DNA of 64,000 bases from Pseudomonas sp. GD03858 (GCF_029840925.1 NZ_JAOCDM010000018.1:1-64000); one strand, 5' to 3'. Counted from the stretch's first letter, positions 37,216 to 48,644 are shown. Numbers and translations: made by a program. Notes: a model not told the origin generated them from the sequence alone.

Positions 37216-38183
37216 TGCAGGTAACCTTGCAGCCTTCCGGGGCGGTACTGGCGGTCGAACCGGGTGAAAGGATTCTGGATGCGGCGCGGCGCCTGGGCTA
37301 CGACTGCCCAAGCAGCTGCCGCAACGGCAACTGCCATGTGTGTGCCGCGCTGCTGGTGGAAGGCAGTGTTCGCCAGGAAGGCCAAGTCCGCGATCACGGT
37401 GAACTGTTCACCTGCATCGCCGAGCCGCTGGAGGACTGCGTGTTGCTGTGGGATGGTGTGCTGGCCCTGGGCGAGCTGCCGGTGCGCAAGCTGGCCTGTA
37501 CCGTGAGCGAATGCGTCGAGGTCGGTGGCGACGTCTGGCGCGTGCGCCTGCGCGCGCCAGCCGGCAAGCCGCCGCGCTACCACGCGGGGCAGTACCTGAT
37601 GATCGAGCGCGAGGGCATGGACAAGGCGGCCTTCTCCCTCGCCTCGGCGCCCCACGGTGGTCGTGACCTGGAGCTGCATGTGCTGGCCCGGGAAAGCAGC
37701 GCCGTGCAGTTGATCGAGCAACTGCGGCGCAGTGGCCTGGCGCGTATCGAACTGCCGTTCGGCGACGCCCACTTGGCGGAGCTGCCCGACGGCCCGCTGG
37801 TGCTGATCGCCGCTGGCACCGGCATGGGCCAGATGCACAGCTTGCTCGAACACTGCCGTGCGCAGGGCTTCAAGCATCCGGTGCACCTGTATTGGGGGGT
37901 GCGCCGGCCCGAGGATTTCTATGAGATCGAGCACTGGGACGAGTGGGAGCGCCTGCCCAACCTGTTCCTGCACAAGGTGGTCAGCGACCTCTGCGGCTGG
38001 GAAGGGCGCTGTGGCCTGTTGCACGAGGCGGTTTGCGAGGACATCAGCGACCTGAACCAGGTGCACGTCTACGCCAGCGGCTCGCCGAACATGGTCTACG
38101 CCACCCTCGATGCGTTGGTCGAGGCCGGCATGGATGCCCACCGCATGCGCGCCGATGTCTTTGCATACGCGCCGCGGGGTTAA
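37215..38183 (+). CDS. 2Fe-2S ferredoxin / FAD-NAD(P)H reductase (AscD-like)
   Basis: Electron-transfer enzyme of 322 residues annotated in relatives as CDP-6-deoxy-delta-3,4-glucoseen reductase. A plant-type ferredoxin domain (cysteines in CPSSCRNGNCHVCAALL and LFTC, about residues 34-79) precedes an FNR-like module with FAD site HAGQYLMIE, AFSLASAP and NAD site LIAAGTGMGQMHSLLE. The ATG at 37215 overlaps the ubiD stop. No deoxysugar genes are near, so the name is probably misleading. Given its tight coupling to ubiD, a role in supplying electrons for quinone or flavin chemistry is plausible but unproven. Confidence 0.88.
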   Translation: MQVTLQPSGAVLAVEPGERILDAARRLGYDCPSSCRNGNCHVCAALLVEGSVRQEGQVRDHGELFTCIAEPLEDCVLLWDGVLALGELPVRKLACTVSECVEVGGDVWRVRLRAPAGKPPRYHAGQYLMIEREGMDKAAFSLASAPHGGRDLELHVLARESSAVQLIEQLRRSGLARIELPFGDAHLAELPDGPLVLIAAGTGMGQMHSLLEHCRAQGFKHPVHLYWGVRRPEDFYEIEHWDEWERLPNLFLHKVVSDLCGWEGRCGLLHEAVCEDISDLNQVHVYASGSPNMVYATLDALVEAGMDAHRMRADVFAYAPRG

Positions 38184-38491
38184 TAACCGAAGTTTTTCCT
38201 GTTGATTATATGGCGTGCATTGTTGCCGATAGGGTTAATAACTTTCGCTATACTCGAAACATTACTTCCCGTTCGGCGGAAGATTGCATGAAATTATCTG
38301 TTCGGGCTTGAGCCAGAAGTGCGTTCTCCCTTACGTTAGGCGCCAGGGCCTTCGCGGGTAAACCCGCTCCCACAGGTCCTGCAGTGCCTCTGTGGGAGCG
38401 GGGTTACCCGCGAAAGCGACAGCCAAGCCTCTGCAGTAACAGCAGTGCAACGCGTAACTTCGTAGTCCACAGGACATATTGGCGGCAGCTC
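38184..38491. other. 308-bp gene-free spacer with a REP pair
   Basis: The first 150 bp are AT-rich with GCTATACTCG near 38250 as a possible -10 region. A 7-codon ATG...TGA (38288-38311) is the only small frame and is not convincing. The second part is the REP pair 38351-38414. The chaC start lies 77 bp after the REP. Confidence 0.6.
38351..38414. repeat. REP pair (TTCGCGGGTAAACCCGC family)
   Basis: TTCGCGGGTAAACCCGCTCC and its mirror GGAGCGGGGTTACCCGCGAA across about 24 bp, one mismatch between the arms. Confidence 0.85.
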
Positions 38492-39142
38492 ATGTCGACA
38501 CTTGAAAGTTCATCCTGGCAAGTCTCCTATCCGCCGTCGCTCGACTTCGGTCAACAACTCACCCCCGAACAATTGCAGCGCTCGATGCGCGAGACCATGT
38601 CCCAGCACGAGGGTGGCCCAGTCTGGTTGTTCGCCTACGGCTCGCTGATCTGGCGCCCTGAATGCAGCTCGGTCGAACGCCAAAGGGCCCGGGTACATGG
38701 CTATCACCGTGGCCTGTACCTGTGGTCCCACGAACACCGCGGTACCCCGGAGTGCCCGGGGCTGGTATTCGGCCTGGACCGCGGTGGTTCCTGCAGTGGG
38801 TTCGCCTACCGCCTCGATGAAAGCAACCTGGACGACTCACTGATGGCCCTGTGGCAACGCGAGATGCCATACCCAGCCTACCGTCCGCACTGGCTGAGCT
38901 GTCGCCTGAGCGACGGCAGCAAGGTGCAGGCCTTGGGCTTCGTGTTGGAGCGGCACCTGCCGTGCTATGCCGGCAACTTGCCGGACACCTTGCTCAGCCA
39001 GATCCTCGCCAGCGCCAAGGGGCGCTATGGCACGACGCGCGAGTACGTGGAACAGACCCTCAATGCCCTGCGCAGCCACCAGATGCCGGATCGCAGCCTG
39101 GAGGCGCGCTTTCGGCGCTGCCACAACTTGCGCGAGGTGTGA
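38492..39142 (+). CDS. chaC: ChaC-like gamma-glutamylcyclotransferase
   Basis: Cleaves gamma-glutamyl bonds, typically glutathione to 5-oxoproline and Cys-Gly. The 216-residue protein has the substrate-binding signature FAYGSLIWRPE (about residue 48) and the conserved RGTPECPGLVFGLDRGGSC and YPAYRPHWL blocks. The frame is open to 38384 inside a REP element; ATG 38492 (MSTLESSSW) is the sensible start. It precedes a convergent cystine-type importer by 16 bp. Confidence 0.92.
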   Translation: MSTLESSSWQVSYPPSLDFGQQLTPEQLQRSMRETMSQHEGGPVWLFAYGSLIWRPECSSVERQRARVHGYHRGLYLWSHEHRGTPECPGLVFGLDRGGSCSGFAYRLDESNLDDSLMALWQREMPYPAYRPHWLSCRLSDGSKVQALGFVLERHLPCYAGNLPDTLLSQILASAKGRYGTTREYVEQTLNALRSHQMPDRSLEARFRRCHNLREV

Positions 39143-39158
39143 GCCCCGCGCAACCGGC

Positions 39159-39920
39159 TCACTCCTGGGCGGCGGCAGTGCCAAGGAACTTGCGCAGGAA
39201 CTGGCGGGTGCGCTCTTCCCTCGGGTTGGCGAACAGCGCCTTGGCCTCGCCCTGTTCGACGATCACACCCTTGTCGAAGAAGATCACTCGGTTGGCCACG
39301 TCGCGGGCGAAGCTCATTTCGTGGGTGACGATGATCATCGTGCGCTTTTCCTCGGCCAGGCCGCGGATGGTCTCCAGCACTTCACCCACCAGTTCGGGGT
39401 CGAGCGCCGAAGTGGGCTCGTCGAACAGAATCACCTCAGGCTCCATGGCCAGGGCGCGGGCGATCGCCACCCGCTGCTGCTGGCCACCGGACAGGCGCCG
39501 TGGGTAGGCGTCTTCCTTGCCCGCCAGGCCGACCTTGGCCAGCAGGCGCTTGCCCAGCTCGATGGCCTTGTCCCGAGGCGTCTTCTTGACGATCACCGGC
39601 CCTTCGATGACGTTCTCCAAGGCTGTGCGATGGGGGAACAGGTTGAAATTCTGGAACACGAACCCGGCCTGCTGGCGCAAGCGACGGATCGCACTCTGCT
39701 GACCGCCCAGGGGGCGGTTGGCGTCGATGCTGATGTCGCCGATCTGGATGCGCCCGGCGTCGGGCGTTTCCAGCAGGTTCAGGCAGCGCAGGAAGGTGGT
39801 CTTGCCCGAGCCGCTCGGGCCGATGATGGCCACCACTTCGCCGGGCTGCACGGTCAGGTCGATGCCGTTGAGCACGGTATGGCCCTTGAACCGTTTGGTC
39901 AGGCCTTCTACGACGATCAT
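39159..39920 (-). CDS. tcyN: Amino-acid (cystine-type) ABC transporter ATP-binding protein
   Basis: ATPase of a polar amino-acid importer, 253 residues. Walker [10 protein letters not shown] (about residue 34), signature LSGGQQQRVAIARAL, Walker B VILFDEPTSALD and the H-loop in VTHEMSFA are all intact. It resembles E. coli YecC (TcyN). Third gene of the tcyJ-tcyL-tcyN operon, 1 nt after the permease stop. The symbol is by similarity of the whole operon. Confidence 0.88.
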   Translation of the reverse strand: MIVVEGLTKRFKGHTVLNGIDLTVQPGEVVAIIGPSGSGKTTFLRCLNLLETPDAGRIQIGDISIDANRPLGGQQSAIRRLRQQAGFVFQNFNLFPHRTALENVIEGPVIVKKTPRDKAIELGKRLLAKVGLAGKEDAYPRRLSGGQQQRVAIARALAMEPEVILFDEPTSALDPELVGEVLETIRGLAEEKRTMIIVTHEMSFARDVANRVIFFDKGVIVEQGEAKALFANPREERTRQFLRKFLGTAAAQE

Positions 39921-39921
39921 C

Positions 39922-40590
39922 TCAATGCTCCTGGTCGTGCTGGTTGACCCGCGCTTCCATGCGGTTCTGGAAGTGTGCGAGGATGCTGCAGAGGATCCAG
40001 TAGACCACCGCGACAGCCAGGTACATGGTGAAGACCTCGAAGGTCCGCGCGGTGATGAGCTGGGCCTGGCGGAACAGCTCGGGCACCTGGATGGTCGCCG
40101 CCAGGGCTGTGTCCTTGACCAGCGAGATGAAGCTGTTGCCCAGCGGCGGCAGCGCGGTGCGCAGCGCCTGTGGCAGGATCGCTCGGCGCATGGCCTGGGT
40201 ACGGGTCATGCCGATGCTGGCCGCCGCTTCCCACTGGCCACGGTCGATCGACGAGATCGCCGCCCGGAGGATTTCGCAGATGTACGCCGCCATGTTCAGC
40301 GACAGGCCGATCAGCGACGCCGGGATCGGATCGAGCTCGATGCCGATCTGCGGCAGGCCGAAATAGATCACGAACAGCTGCACCAGCAGCGGCGTGCCGC
40401 GGAAGAACGACACGTAGATGCGGGCGATCCAGTCCAGCGGCAGGATCTTCGACAGGCGCATCAGCGCCAGGGCGAAGCCCAGCACCAGGCCGAAGAACAT
40501 GCCGCCGACGCTGAGCAGCACGGTATAACCCGCGCCCTTGAGCAGGAAGGGCGCGGAATCGACAACGAGTTGCAGGCTTTCAGCGATCAT
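39922..40590 (-). CDS. tcyL: Amino-acid (cystine-type) ABC transporter permease
   Basis: Inner-membrane permease of 222 residues with about five membrane segments. The HisMQ/GlnP-family motif is ISLVKDTALAATIQVPELF, and the coupling loop is EAAASIGMTRTQAMRRAILPQALR (about residues 138-161). It is similar to E. coli YecS (TcyL). The start overlaps the stop of the binding-protein gene by 3 nt within ATGA. Confidence 0.88.
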   Translation of the reverse strand: MIAESLQLVVDSAPFLLKGAGYTVLLSVGGMFFGLVLGFALALMRLSKILPLDWIARIYVSFFRGTPLLVQLFVIYFGLPQIGIELDPIPASLIGLSLNMAAYICEILRAAISSIDRGQWEAAASIGMTRTQAMRRAILPQALRTALPPLGNSFISLVKDTALAATIQVPELFRQAQLITARTFEVFTMYLAVAVVYWILCSILAHFQNRMEARVNQHDQEH

Positions 40591-41393
40591 TTGGTGACAT
40601 CGGCACCGAAGTATTTCTCGGACAGCTTGGCCAGCGTGCCATCGGCCTTGAGCTTGTCGATGGCCTTGTTCAGCGCGTCGAGCAGTTCAGGCTCGCCCTT
40701 GCGCAGGGCCACGCCCGATTCCAGCTTGGAGAATTTCTCGCCGGCCAGCGCGGTCGGCTTCTTGTCCTTGGCGGTTTTCTGCACGTACTCGAGCGCGGCC
40801 AAGCGGTCGATCAGGATGGCGTCGATACGGCCGTTGCGCAGGTCGGCGAACTTGGTCGGGTCGTCTTCGTAGGTGCGGACATCGGCTGTCGGCACGTCCT
40901 GTTTCACCCATTGCTCGTAGTTGGTGCCCAGGCCGACGCCGACCTTCTTGCCACCGAGGTCGGCGGCAGTCTTGATGTTCTTCTCGTTGTCGCTGCCCTT
41001 GAGCACCAGGGCCTGGATGCCGGAAACGGTGTAGGGCTCGGAGAAGTCATACTTCTTCTTGCGCTCGTCGGAGATGGTCACCTGGTTGATCACCACGTCC
41101 AGGCGCTTGGACTCCAGGGCGGCGAGGATACCGTCCCACTTGGTCGGCTGGACCTTGGCCTTGACCCCCAGCTCCTTGGCCAGCAACTCCGACAGCTCGA
41201 CCTCGAAGCCGGTCAGCTTGCCGTTCTCGTCCTGGAAGCTGAATGGCGGGTAGGTGCCTTCCAGGCCGACGTTGATCACGCCCTTCTCCTGGATGGTTTT
41301 CAGCTGCTCGCCGGCGAAGGCCTGGCCGAGCAGGCCGGCACCGAGCAGGAGCGCCAGGCTGGCGTTGATAAGGGGTTTGGCGAATTTGGTCAT
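40587..41393 (-). CDS. tcyJ: Cystine-type periplasmic substrate-binding protein (FliY/TcyJ-like)
   Basis: Family-3 solute-binding protein of 268 residues. The signal peptide ends QAFA-GE (residue about 28). The ligand-binding pattern is VGLEGTYPPFSFQDENGKLTGFEVEL, followed by KWDGILAALESKRLDVVINQVTI and the tail LAKLSEKYFG. This matches FliY/TcyJ cystine-binding proteins. The frame runs to 41498, but ATG 41393 is where the signal peptide begins. First gene of the operon and divergent from epsC, so sulfur amino-acid uptake is the consistent reading. Confidence 0.88.
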   Translation of the reverse strand: MTKFAKPLINASLALLLGAGLLGQAFAGEQLKTIQEKGVINVGLEGTYPPFSFQDENGKLTGFEVELSELLAKELGVKAKVQPTKWDGILAALESKRLDVVINQVTISDERKKKYDFSEPYTVSGIQALVLKGSDNEKNIKTAADLGGKKVGVGLGTNYEQWVKQDVPTADVRTYEDDPTKFADLRNGRIDAILIDRLAALEYVQKTAKDKKPTALAGEKFSKLESGVALRKGEPELLDALNKAIDKLKADGTLAKLSEKYFGADVTK

Positions 41394-41754
41394 GGCATGC
41401 CCCGCGCTTGTTGTGGAAGTAGTGAGGTGGCGACTATAGAGGTGGGCTTTATAGGTCGGGAAATAATAAAAAATCAGGTTGTTATTCCTGTTTTTCATTT
41501 TTCATGGGCTTATGCCCGACTTAGCTCAGGATGGAATAAAGCGTTGTTTTTTCCAAGAGGCAGATTTGACGTATCGTGGCTTACACCCTCCCTGTAGGAG
41601 CGGCCTTGTGTCGCGAAAGGGGCGCGCAGCGGCCCCGGCGATAGATGCTTCTGCGCGAAGATCCCAGGGCTGCTGCGCGGCCCTTTCGCGACACAAGGCC
41701 GCTCCTACAGGGAACGTGTACATATCGAGAAAGCCGCCTGGCAGGAGAAACACC
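41394..41754. promoter_or_regulatory. Divergent tcyJ / epsC control region with a REP pair
   Basis: The 150 bp next to tcyJ are AT-rich (AATAATAAAAAATCAGG near 41462, GTTATTCCTG near 41480) and probably hold its promoter. The 41590-41711 stretch is a REP pair. AGGAG at 41743-41747 is the ribosome-binding site of epsC. Confidence 0.5.
41590..41711. repeat. REP pair (GTAGGAGCGGCC family), head-to-head
   Basis: CCTGTAGGAGCGGCCTTGTG at the left is mirrored by CACAAGGCCGCTCCTACAGG at the right, with stems GGGGCGCGCAGCGGCCCC and GGGCTGCTGCGCGGCCC between. It lies only about 45 bp upstream of the epsC start, so it is transcribed as part of the epsC leader or lies at its promoter. Confidence 0.85.
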
Positions 41755-42687
41755 GTGAGCGAACAACCATCAACCGGGCACTGGCAACTGCAGGGCATCG
41801 TCAGCGGCCTGCGCAGCGCCCGTGAACAATGGCGCAGCAGCAATGGCCGCAGCAGCGGCGAGCAGGGTGGGCGCGAGCTGCCGTCGCGCGAGGCGCTGCG
41901 GCAGATTCTCGAGCAGCTGTGCGGCGCGCTGTTCCCCATGCGCCTGGGCCCGGTGGACCTGCGTGAAGAGAGCGAAGACTTCTATGTCGGCCACACCCTC
42001 GACGCCGCGCTCACCGCGCTGCTGGCCCAGGCCCGCCTGGAGCTGCGCTACGCGGCGCGCCATGGCAAGACCGAAGTCAGCGACGTCGATGGCCACGCCC
42101 TGCGCCTGATCCAGGACTTCGCCGCGGCCCTGCCGGCCCTGCGCGTGCTGCTGGACACCGACGTGCTCGCCGCCTACCACGGCGACCCGGCGGCGCGCAG
42201 CGTCGACGAGGTGCTGCTGTGCTACCCCGGCATCCTGGCGATCATCCACCACCGCCTGGCCCATCATCTGTACCGGGCCGGCCTGCCGCTGCTGGCGCGT
42301 ATCAGTTCGGAGCTGGCGCACTCGGCCACCGGCATCGACATCCACCCCGGCGCGCAGATCGGCCCGAGCTTCTTCATCGACCATGGCACCGGCGTGGTGA
42401 TCGGCGAGACCGCGATCATCGGCGAGCGGGTACGCATCTACCAGGCCGTGACCCTGGGCGCCAAGCGCTTCCCCAGCGACGAGTCGGGCACCCTGCACAA
42501 GGGCCTGGCACGCCATCCGATCGTCGAGGACGACGTGGTGATCTATGCCGGTGCGACCATCCTGGGGCGGATCACCATCGGCAAGGGTTCGACCATCGGC
42601 GGTAACGTGTGGCTGACCCGCAGCGTGCCGGCGGACAGCAACATTACCCAGGCCAACCTGCAACTGGATTGCCAGGACAAGAGCTGA
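41755..42687 (+). CDS. epsC: Serine O-acetyltransferase (EpsC type)
   Basis: Makes O-acetyl-L-serine for cysteine synthesis. The 310-residue protein has an N-terminal helical domain (about 1-180) longer than that of E. coli CysE, and a left-handed beta-helix of hexapeptide repeats (about 190-300). Catalytic-region landmarks are SATGIDIHPGAQIGPSFFIDHGTGVVIGET and YQAVTLGAKRFP. It starts at GTG 41755 with AGGAG 7 nt upstream. Divergent from the cystine importer, consistent with shared cysteine supply. Confidence 0.93.
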   Translation: MSEQPSTGHWQLQGIVSGLRSAREQWRSSNGRSSGEQGGRELPSREALRQILEQLCGALFPMRLGPVDLREESEDFYVGHTLDAALTALLAQARLELRYAARHGKTEVSDVDGHALRLIQDFAAALPALRVLLDTDVLAAYHGDPAARSVDEVLLCYPGILAIIHHRLAHHLYRAGLPLLARISSELAHSATGIDIHPGAQIGPSFFIDHGTGVVIGETAIIGERVRIYQAVTLGAKRFPSDESGTLHKGLARHPIVEDDVVIYAGATILGRITIGKGSTIGGNVWLTRSVPADSNITQANLQLDCQDKS

Positions 42688-42704
42688 GCTCTGCCCCGGC
42701 TTTT

Positions 42705-42724
42705 TTCGCGGGTAAACCCGCGAA
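42705..42724. repeat. Single REP-like palindrome TTCGCGGG-TAAA-CCCGCGAA
   Basis: Perfect 8-bp arms just after the epsC stop, a solitary core of the same family as 38351 and 44923. It is preceded by six T residues on the + strand and may contribute to 3'-end formation. Confidence 0.75.
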
Positions 42725-42788
42725 AGGGCCGCCGCCGATGCCCCGCCCAGCGGCATCGGGTCGCATTGAAAGCCGATCCATGTTTAAC

Positions 42789-42804
42789 TTGAACGCTTGT
42801 TCAA
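42789..42804. promoter_or_regulatory. Putative BetI-type operator TTGAAC-GCTT-GTTCAA
   Basis: Perfect 6-bp arms, 100 bp upstream of betT. BetI (TetR family) represses choline genes in other bacteria at GTTCAA-containing palindromes, so this is a fitting candidate. No betI gene is in the window. Confidence 0.5.
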
Positions 42805-42903
42805 CGAAAAACGCTGGTCCATTGCCGGTGTTCAAAAGGAGGAATCGCCTTTGCTGAACCCGTTCAATCCGAACCTCACGTCCTTCGACGAGGTGCCCGT
42901 TCG

Positions 42904-44907
42904 ATGAGTGCACCGACCCCCGACCTTGCCAATGGCAAGATCCGCATGAACCCCCCCGTGTTCTACTTCGCGGCAAGTTTCATCCTCCTTTTCGGCCTGG
43001 TGGTCATCGCCTTCCCACAAGCGGCGGGTGAATGGTTGCTGGCGGCGCAAAACTGGGCGGCCAACACGGTCGGCTGGTACTACATGCTGGCCATGACCCT
43101 GTACCTGGTCTTCGTGGTGGTCACCGCCTTGTCCGGCTACGGCAAGATCAAGCTCGGTGCCGACCACGACGAACCCGAGTTCAGCTACCTGTCCTGGGCC
43201 GGCATGCTGTTCGCCGCCGGCATCAGCATCACCCTGTTCTTCTTCTGCGTCTCCGAGCCGCTGACCCACATGCTCCAGCCGCCGCAAGGCGAGGCGGGCA
43301 CGGCCGAGGCCGGACGCCAGGCGATGCAGGTCCTGTTCCTGCACTGGGGCCTGCACGGCTGGGGCGTGTTCGCCTTCGTCGGCATGGCGCTGGCCTACTT
43401 CGCCTATCGGCACAACCTGCCGCTGGCGCTGCGTTCGGCGCTGTACCCACTGATCGGCAAGCGCATCAACGGTCCGATCGGCTACGCGGTGGATGGCTTC
43501 GGCATCATCGCCACGGTGTTCGGCCTGGGTGCCGACATGGGCTTCGGTGTGCTGCACCTGAACGCCGGCCTGGACTACCTGTTCGGCATCAGTCACAGCC
43601 AGTGGGTGCAGGTGATCCTCATCACCCTGATGATGGGCGCGGCAGTGGCCGTGGCCGTCGCCGGGGTGGAGAAGGGCGTGCGGGTGATGAGCGACATCAA
43701 CCTGTTCCTGGCCTGCGCATTGCTGCTGTTCGTGCTGTTCGCCGGCCCCACCCAGCATCTGTTCAACACCTTGATCCAGAACCTTGGCGATTACCTCGGC
43801 GCCTTGCCGCGCAAGAGCTTCGATGTCTACGCCTACGGCGAGAACCGCGACTGGCTGGGTGGCTGGACGGTGTTCTACTGGGCCTGGTGGATTGCCTGGG
43901 CGCCGTTCGTGGGGCTGTTCATCGCCCGCATCTCCCGGGGCCGGACCATTCGCGAGTTCGTCTTCGGCGTGTTGCTGATCCCGCTGGGCTTCACCCTGGC
44001 GTGGATGTCGATCTTCGGCAACAGCGCGCTGGACCAGGTGCTCAATCACGGCATGACCGCCCTCGGCCAGTCGGCCATCGACGACCCGTCGATGAGCCTG
44101 TACCTGCTGCTGGAAACCTACCCGTGGAGCAAGACGGTGATCGCCGTGACGGTGTTCATCAGCTTCGTGTTCTTCGTCACCTCGGCCGACTCCGGCACCG
44201 TGGTGCTGTCGACGCTGTCGGCCAAGGGTGGCGGCGCCGACGAGGACGGCCCGAACTGGCTGCGCATCTTCTGGGGCGCGATGACCGCGCTGGTCACCAT
44301 CGGCCTGCTGTTCGCCGGCAGCATCGACTCGCTGAAATCGGCGGTGGTGCTGACCTCGCTGCCGTTCTCGCTGATCCTGCTGTGCATGATGTGGGGGCTG
44401 CACAAGGCTTTCTACCTGGAAAGCCAGCGGCAGATCGCGCAGATGCACTCGCTGGCGCCGTTCGCGCAGACTCGGCGCGGTCGTGGCGGCTGGCGTCAGC
44501 GCCTGAGCCAGGCGGTGCATTTCCCGTCACGGGACGAGGTGTATCGCTTCATGGACGACGTGGTGCGTCCGGCGATCGCCGAGGTGCGCGAGGTGTTCGA
44601 GCAGAAGGGCCTGATGCTGATCACCCAGGACGACCCGAGCCACGACAACGTCAGCCTGAAGATCGGCCATGGCGAGGAGCAGCCGTTCATCTACCAGGTG
44701 CAGATGCGCGGCTACTTCACGCCGTCGTTCGCGCTGGGTGGGCTGGGGACGCAAGAGTTGAAGAACCGCCGTTACTACCGGGCCGAGGTGCACTTGAGCG
44801 AAGGCAGCCAGAACTATGATCTGGTGGGCTACAGCAAGGAACAGATCATCAACGACATCCTCGACCAGTACGAGCGGCACATGCAGTATCTGCATCTGGT
44901 CAGGTAG
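42904..44907 (+). CDS. betT: BCCT-family choline transporter BetT
   Basis: Secondary transporter for choline, feeding glycine-betaine synthesis under osmotic stress. The 667-residue protein has twelve membrane segments (to about residue 510). The BCCT aromatic motif is WTVFYWAWWIAWAPFVGLFIARISRGRTIREF near residue 320, and GMLFAAGISITLFFFCVSEP comes earlier. The long C-terminal cytoplasmic tail of about 150 residues is typical of osmoregulated BetT. No bet dehydrogenase genes are adjacent. Choline is inferred from overall BetT similarity. Confidence 0.93.
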   Translation: MSAPTPDLANGKIRMNPPVFYFAASFILLFGLVVIAFPQAAGEWLLAAQNWAANTVGWYYMLAMTLYLVFVVVTALSGYGKIKLGADHDEPEFSYLSWAGMLFAAGISITLFFFCVSEPLTHMLQPPQGEAGTAEAGRQAMQVLFLHWGLHGWGVFAFVGMALAYFAYRHNLPLALRSALYPLIGKRINGPIGYAVDGFGIIATVFGLGADMGFGVLHLNAGLDYLFGISHSQWVQVILITLMMGAAVAVAVAGVEKGVRVMSDINLFLACALLLFVLFAGPTQHLFNTLIQNLGDYLGALPRKSFDVYAYGENRDWLGGWTVFYWAWWIAWAPFVGLFIARISRGRTIREFVFGVLLIPLGFTLAWMSIFGNSALDQVLNHGMTALGQSAIDDPSMSLYLLLETYPWSKTVIAVTVFISFVFFVTSADSGTVVLSTLSAKGGGADEDGPNWLRIFWGAMTALVTIGLLFAGSIDSLKSAVVLTSLPFSLILLCMMWGLHKAFYLESQRQIAQMHSLAPFAQTRRGRGGWRQRLSQAVHFPSRDEVYRFMDDVVRPAIAEVREVFEQKGLMLITQDDPSHDNVSLKIGHGEEQPFIYQVQMRGYFTPSFALGGLGTQELKNRRYYRAEVHLSEGSQNYDLVGYSKEQIINDILDQYERHMQYLHLVR

Positions 44908-44922
44908 ACCTGTTCCGGCCTG

Positions 44923-44986
44923 TTCGCGGGTAAACCCGCTCCCACAAGGACTGCACAGACCCTGTGGGAGCGGGTTTACCCGCGAA
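44923..44986. repeat. REP pair (TTCGCGGGTAAACCCGC family)
   Basis: TTCGCGGGTAAACCCGCTCC and its exact mirror across about 24 bp, between the convergent betT and tauD genes. Confidence 0.87.
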
Positions 44987-45013
44987 TGCGATGGCGCTGG
45001 CAAAGCCCATCTT

Positions 45014-47594
<2,581 letters not shown>

Positions 47595-47607
47595 GACAGG
47601 CTCCGGA

Positions 47608-48579
47608 TCAGTTGGGCAGGTATTGGGCGCTGACGTAGGGCGAGTAGTCCGGCAGCACGGCGTCGACCTTGCCTTGCTGCTTGAGGAAGGTGGCGGTGTC
47701 GGTCAGCGCCTGGGTGGTCGGCGCGCCGAGCGCGCTGGCCTGGTCGGCGGCCAGCGGGTAGACGTTGCCCTGCAGCAGCACCGGGATATCGGCAGGCTTG
47801 GCGCCGGACAGCTTGACCAGCTTGGCGACGTTGTCCTTGTCGGCCAGCCAGGCTTGAGGGTCCTTGCGGTAGTCGGCGTAGGCGTCGAGGGTCACCTTGG
47901 CGAACGACTTGACGATTTCCGGGTGCTTGGCGGCGAAGTCCTTGCGCACGATCCAGGCATCGAAGGTCGGTGCGCCTTTCTCGGCCAGCTCGCCCGAGGT
48001 GATCAGCACCTTGCCGTTCTCCTTGGCCACGCCCAGTGCCGGGTCCCAGACATAGGTGGCGTCGATGTCGCCACGTTTCCAGGCGGCGATGATGGCCGGG
48101 GGCGCAAGGTTGAGAATCTGTACCTTCGACGGGTCGATGTTCCAGCTTTTCAGCGCGGCGAGCAGGCTGTAGTGGCCGGTGGAGACGAACGGCACGGCGA
48201 CTTTCTTGCCGATCAGGTCTTGTGGGGTCTTGATGCCGTCACGGGCGACCAGGGCTTCGCCGGCGCCGATCTGGGTGGCGATCAGGAAGGTCTCGACCGG
48301 CAGCTTGCGGGTCGCGGCGGCGGCCAGTGGGCTGGAGCCGAGGTAGCCAATCTGCACGTCGCCCGAGGCGACGGCGGTGATCACGTCGGCGCCGTTGTCG
48401 AACTTGCGCCAGTCGATGCTGGCCTTGCTGTCCTTTTCATAGGCGCCATCGACCTGGGCCACCTTGGCCGGATCGACGGTGGTCTGGTAGGCCACCGTCA
48501 GGTCGGCGGCCTGGGCCAGCCAGCTGGCACTGGCGAGGGTCAGGGCGGCGAACAGGCGCAGCGGAGCGTGCGGGATCAT
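47608..48579 (-). CDS. tauA: Taurine-binding periplasmic protein
   Basis: Solute-binding protein of 323 residues. The signal peptide ends AQA-AD (residue about 24). The TauA pattern follows: [46 protein letters not shown] (about residues 60-88), then [18 protein letters not shown] and [16 protein letters not shown]. First gene of the tauABCD operon. An AT-rich block with AAATAAATAA lies 66-75 bp upstream. Confidence 0.94.
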   Translation of the reverse strand: MIPHAPLRLFAALTLASASWLAQAADLTVAYQTTVDPAKVAQVDGAYEKDSKASIDWRKFDNGADVITAVASGDVQIGYLGSSPLAAAATRKLPVETFLIATQIGAGEALVARDGIKTPQDLIGKKVAVPFVSTGHYSLLAALKSWNIDPSKVQILNLAPPAIIAAWKRGDIDATYVWDPALGVAKENGKVLITSGELAEKGAPTFDAWIVRKDFAAKHPEIVKSFAKVTLDAYADYRKDPQAWLADKDNVAKLVKLSGAKPADIPVLLQGNVYPLAADQASALGAPTTQALTDTATFLKQQGKVDAVLPDYSPYVSAQYLPN

Positions 48580-48644
48580 GGTTGAACCTCTCGTCAGGCA
48601 TTCGGGGGTGGATGGCGAGAAGACTAGATGATCTAAGAAATCTA

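Noticed and set aside
38288-38311. Seven-codon ATG frame, possible leader peptide before chaC
   Set aside because: No ribosome-binding site of note, no following attenuator hairpin other than a REP pair, and no reason for chaC attenuation.
42832-44520. 562-residue minus-strand frame opposite betT
   Set aside because: Low-complexity Gln/His/Arg sequence, antisense of a clear BCCT transporter.
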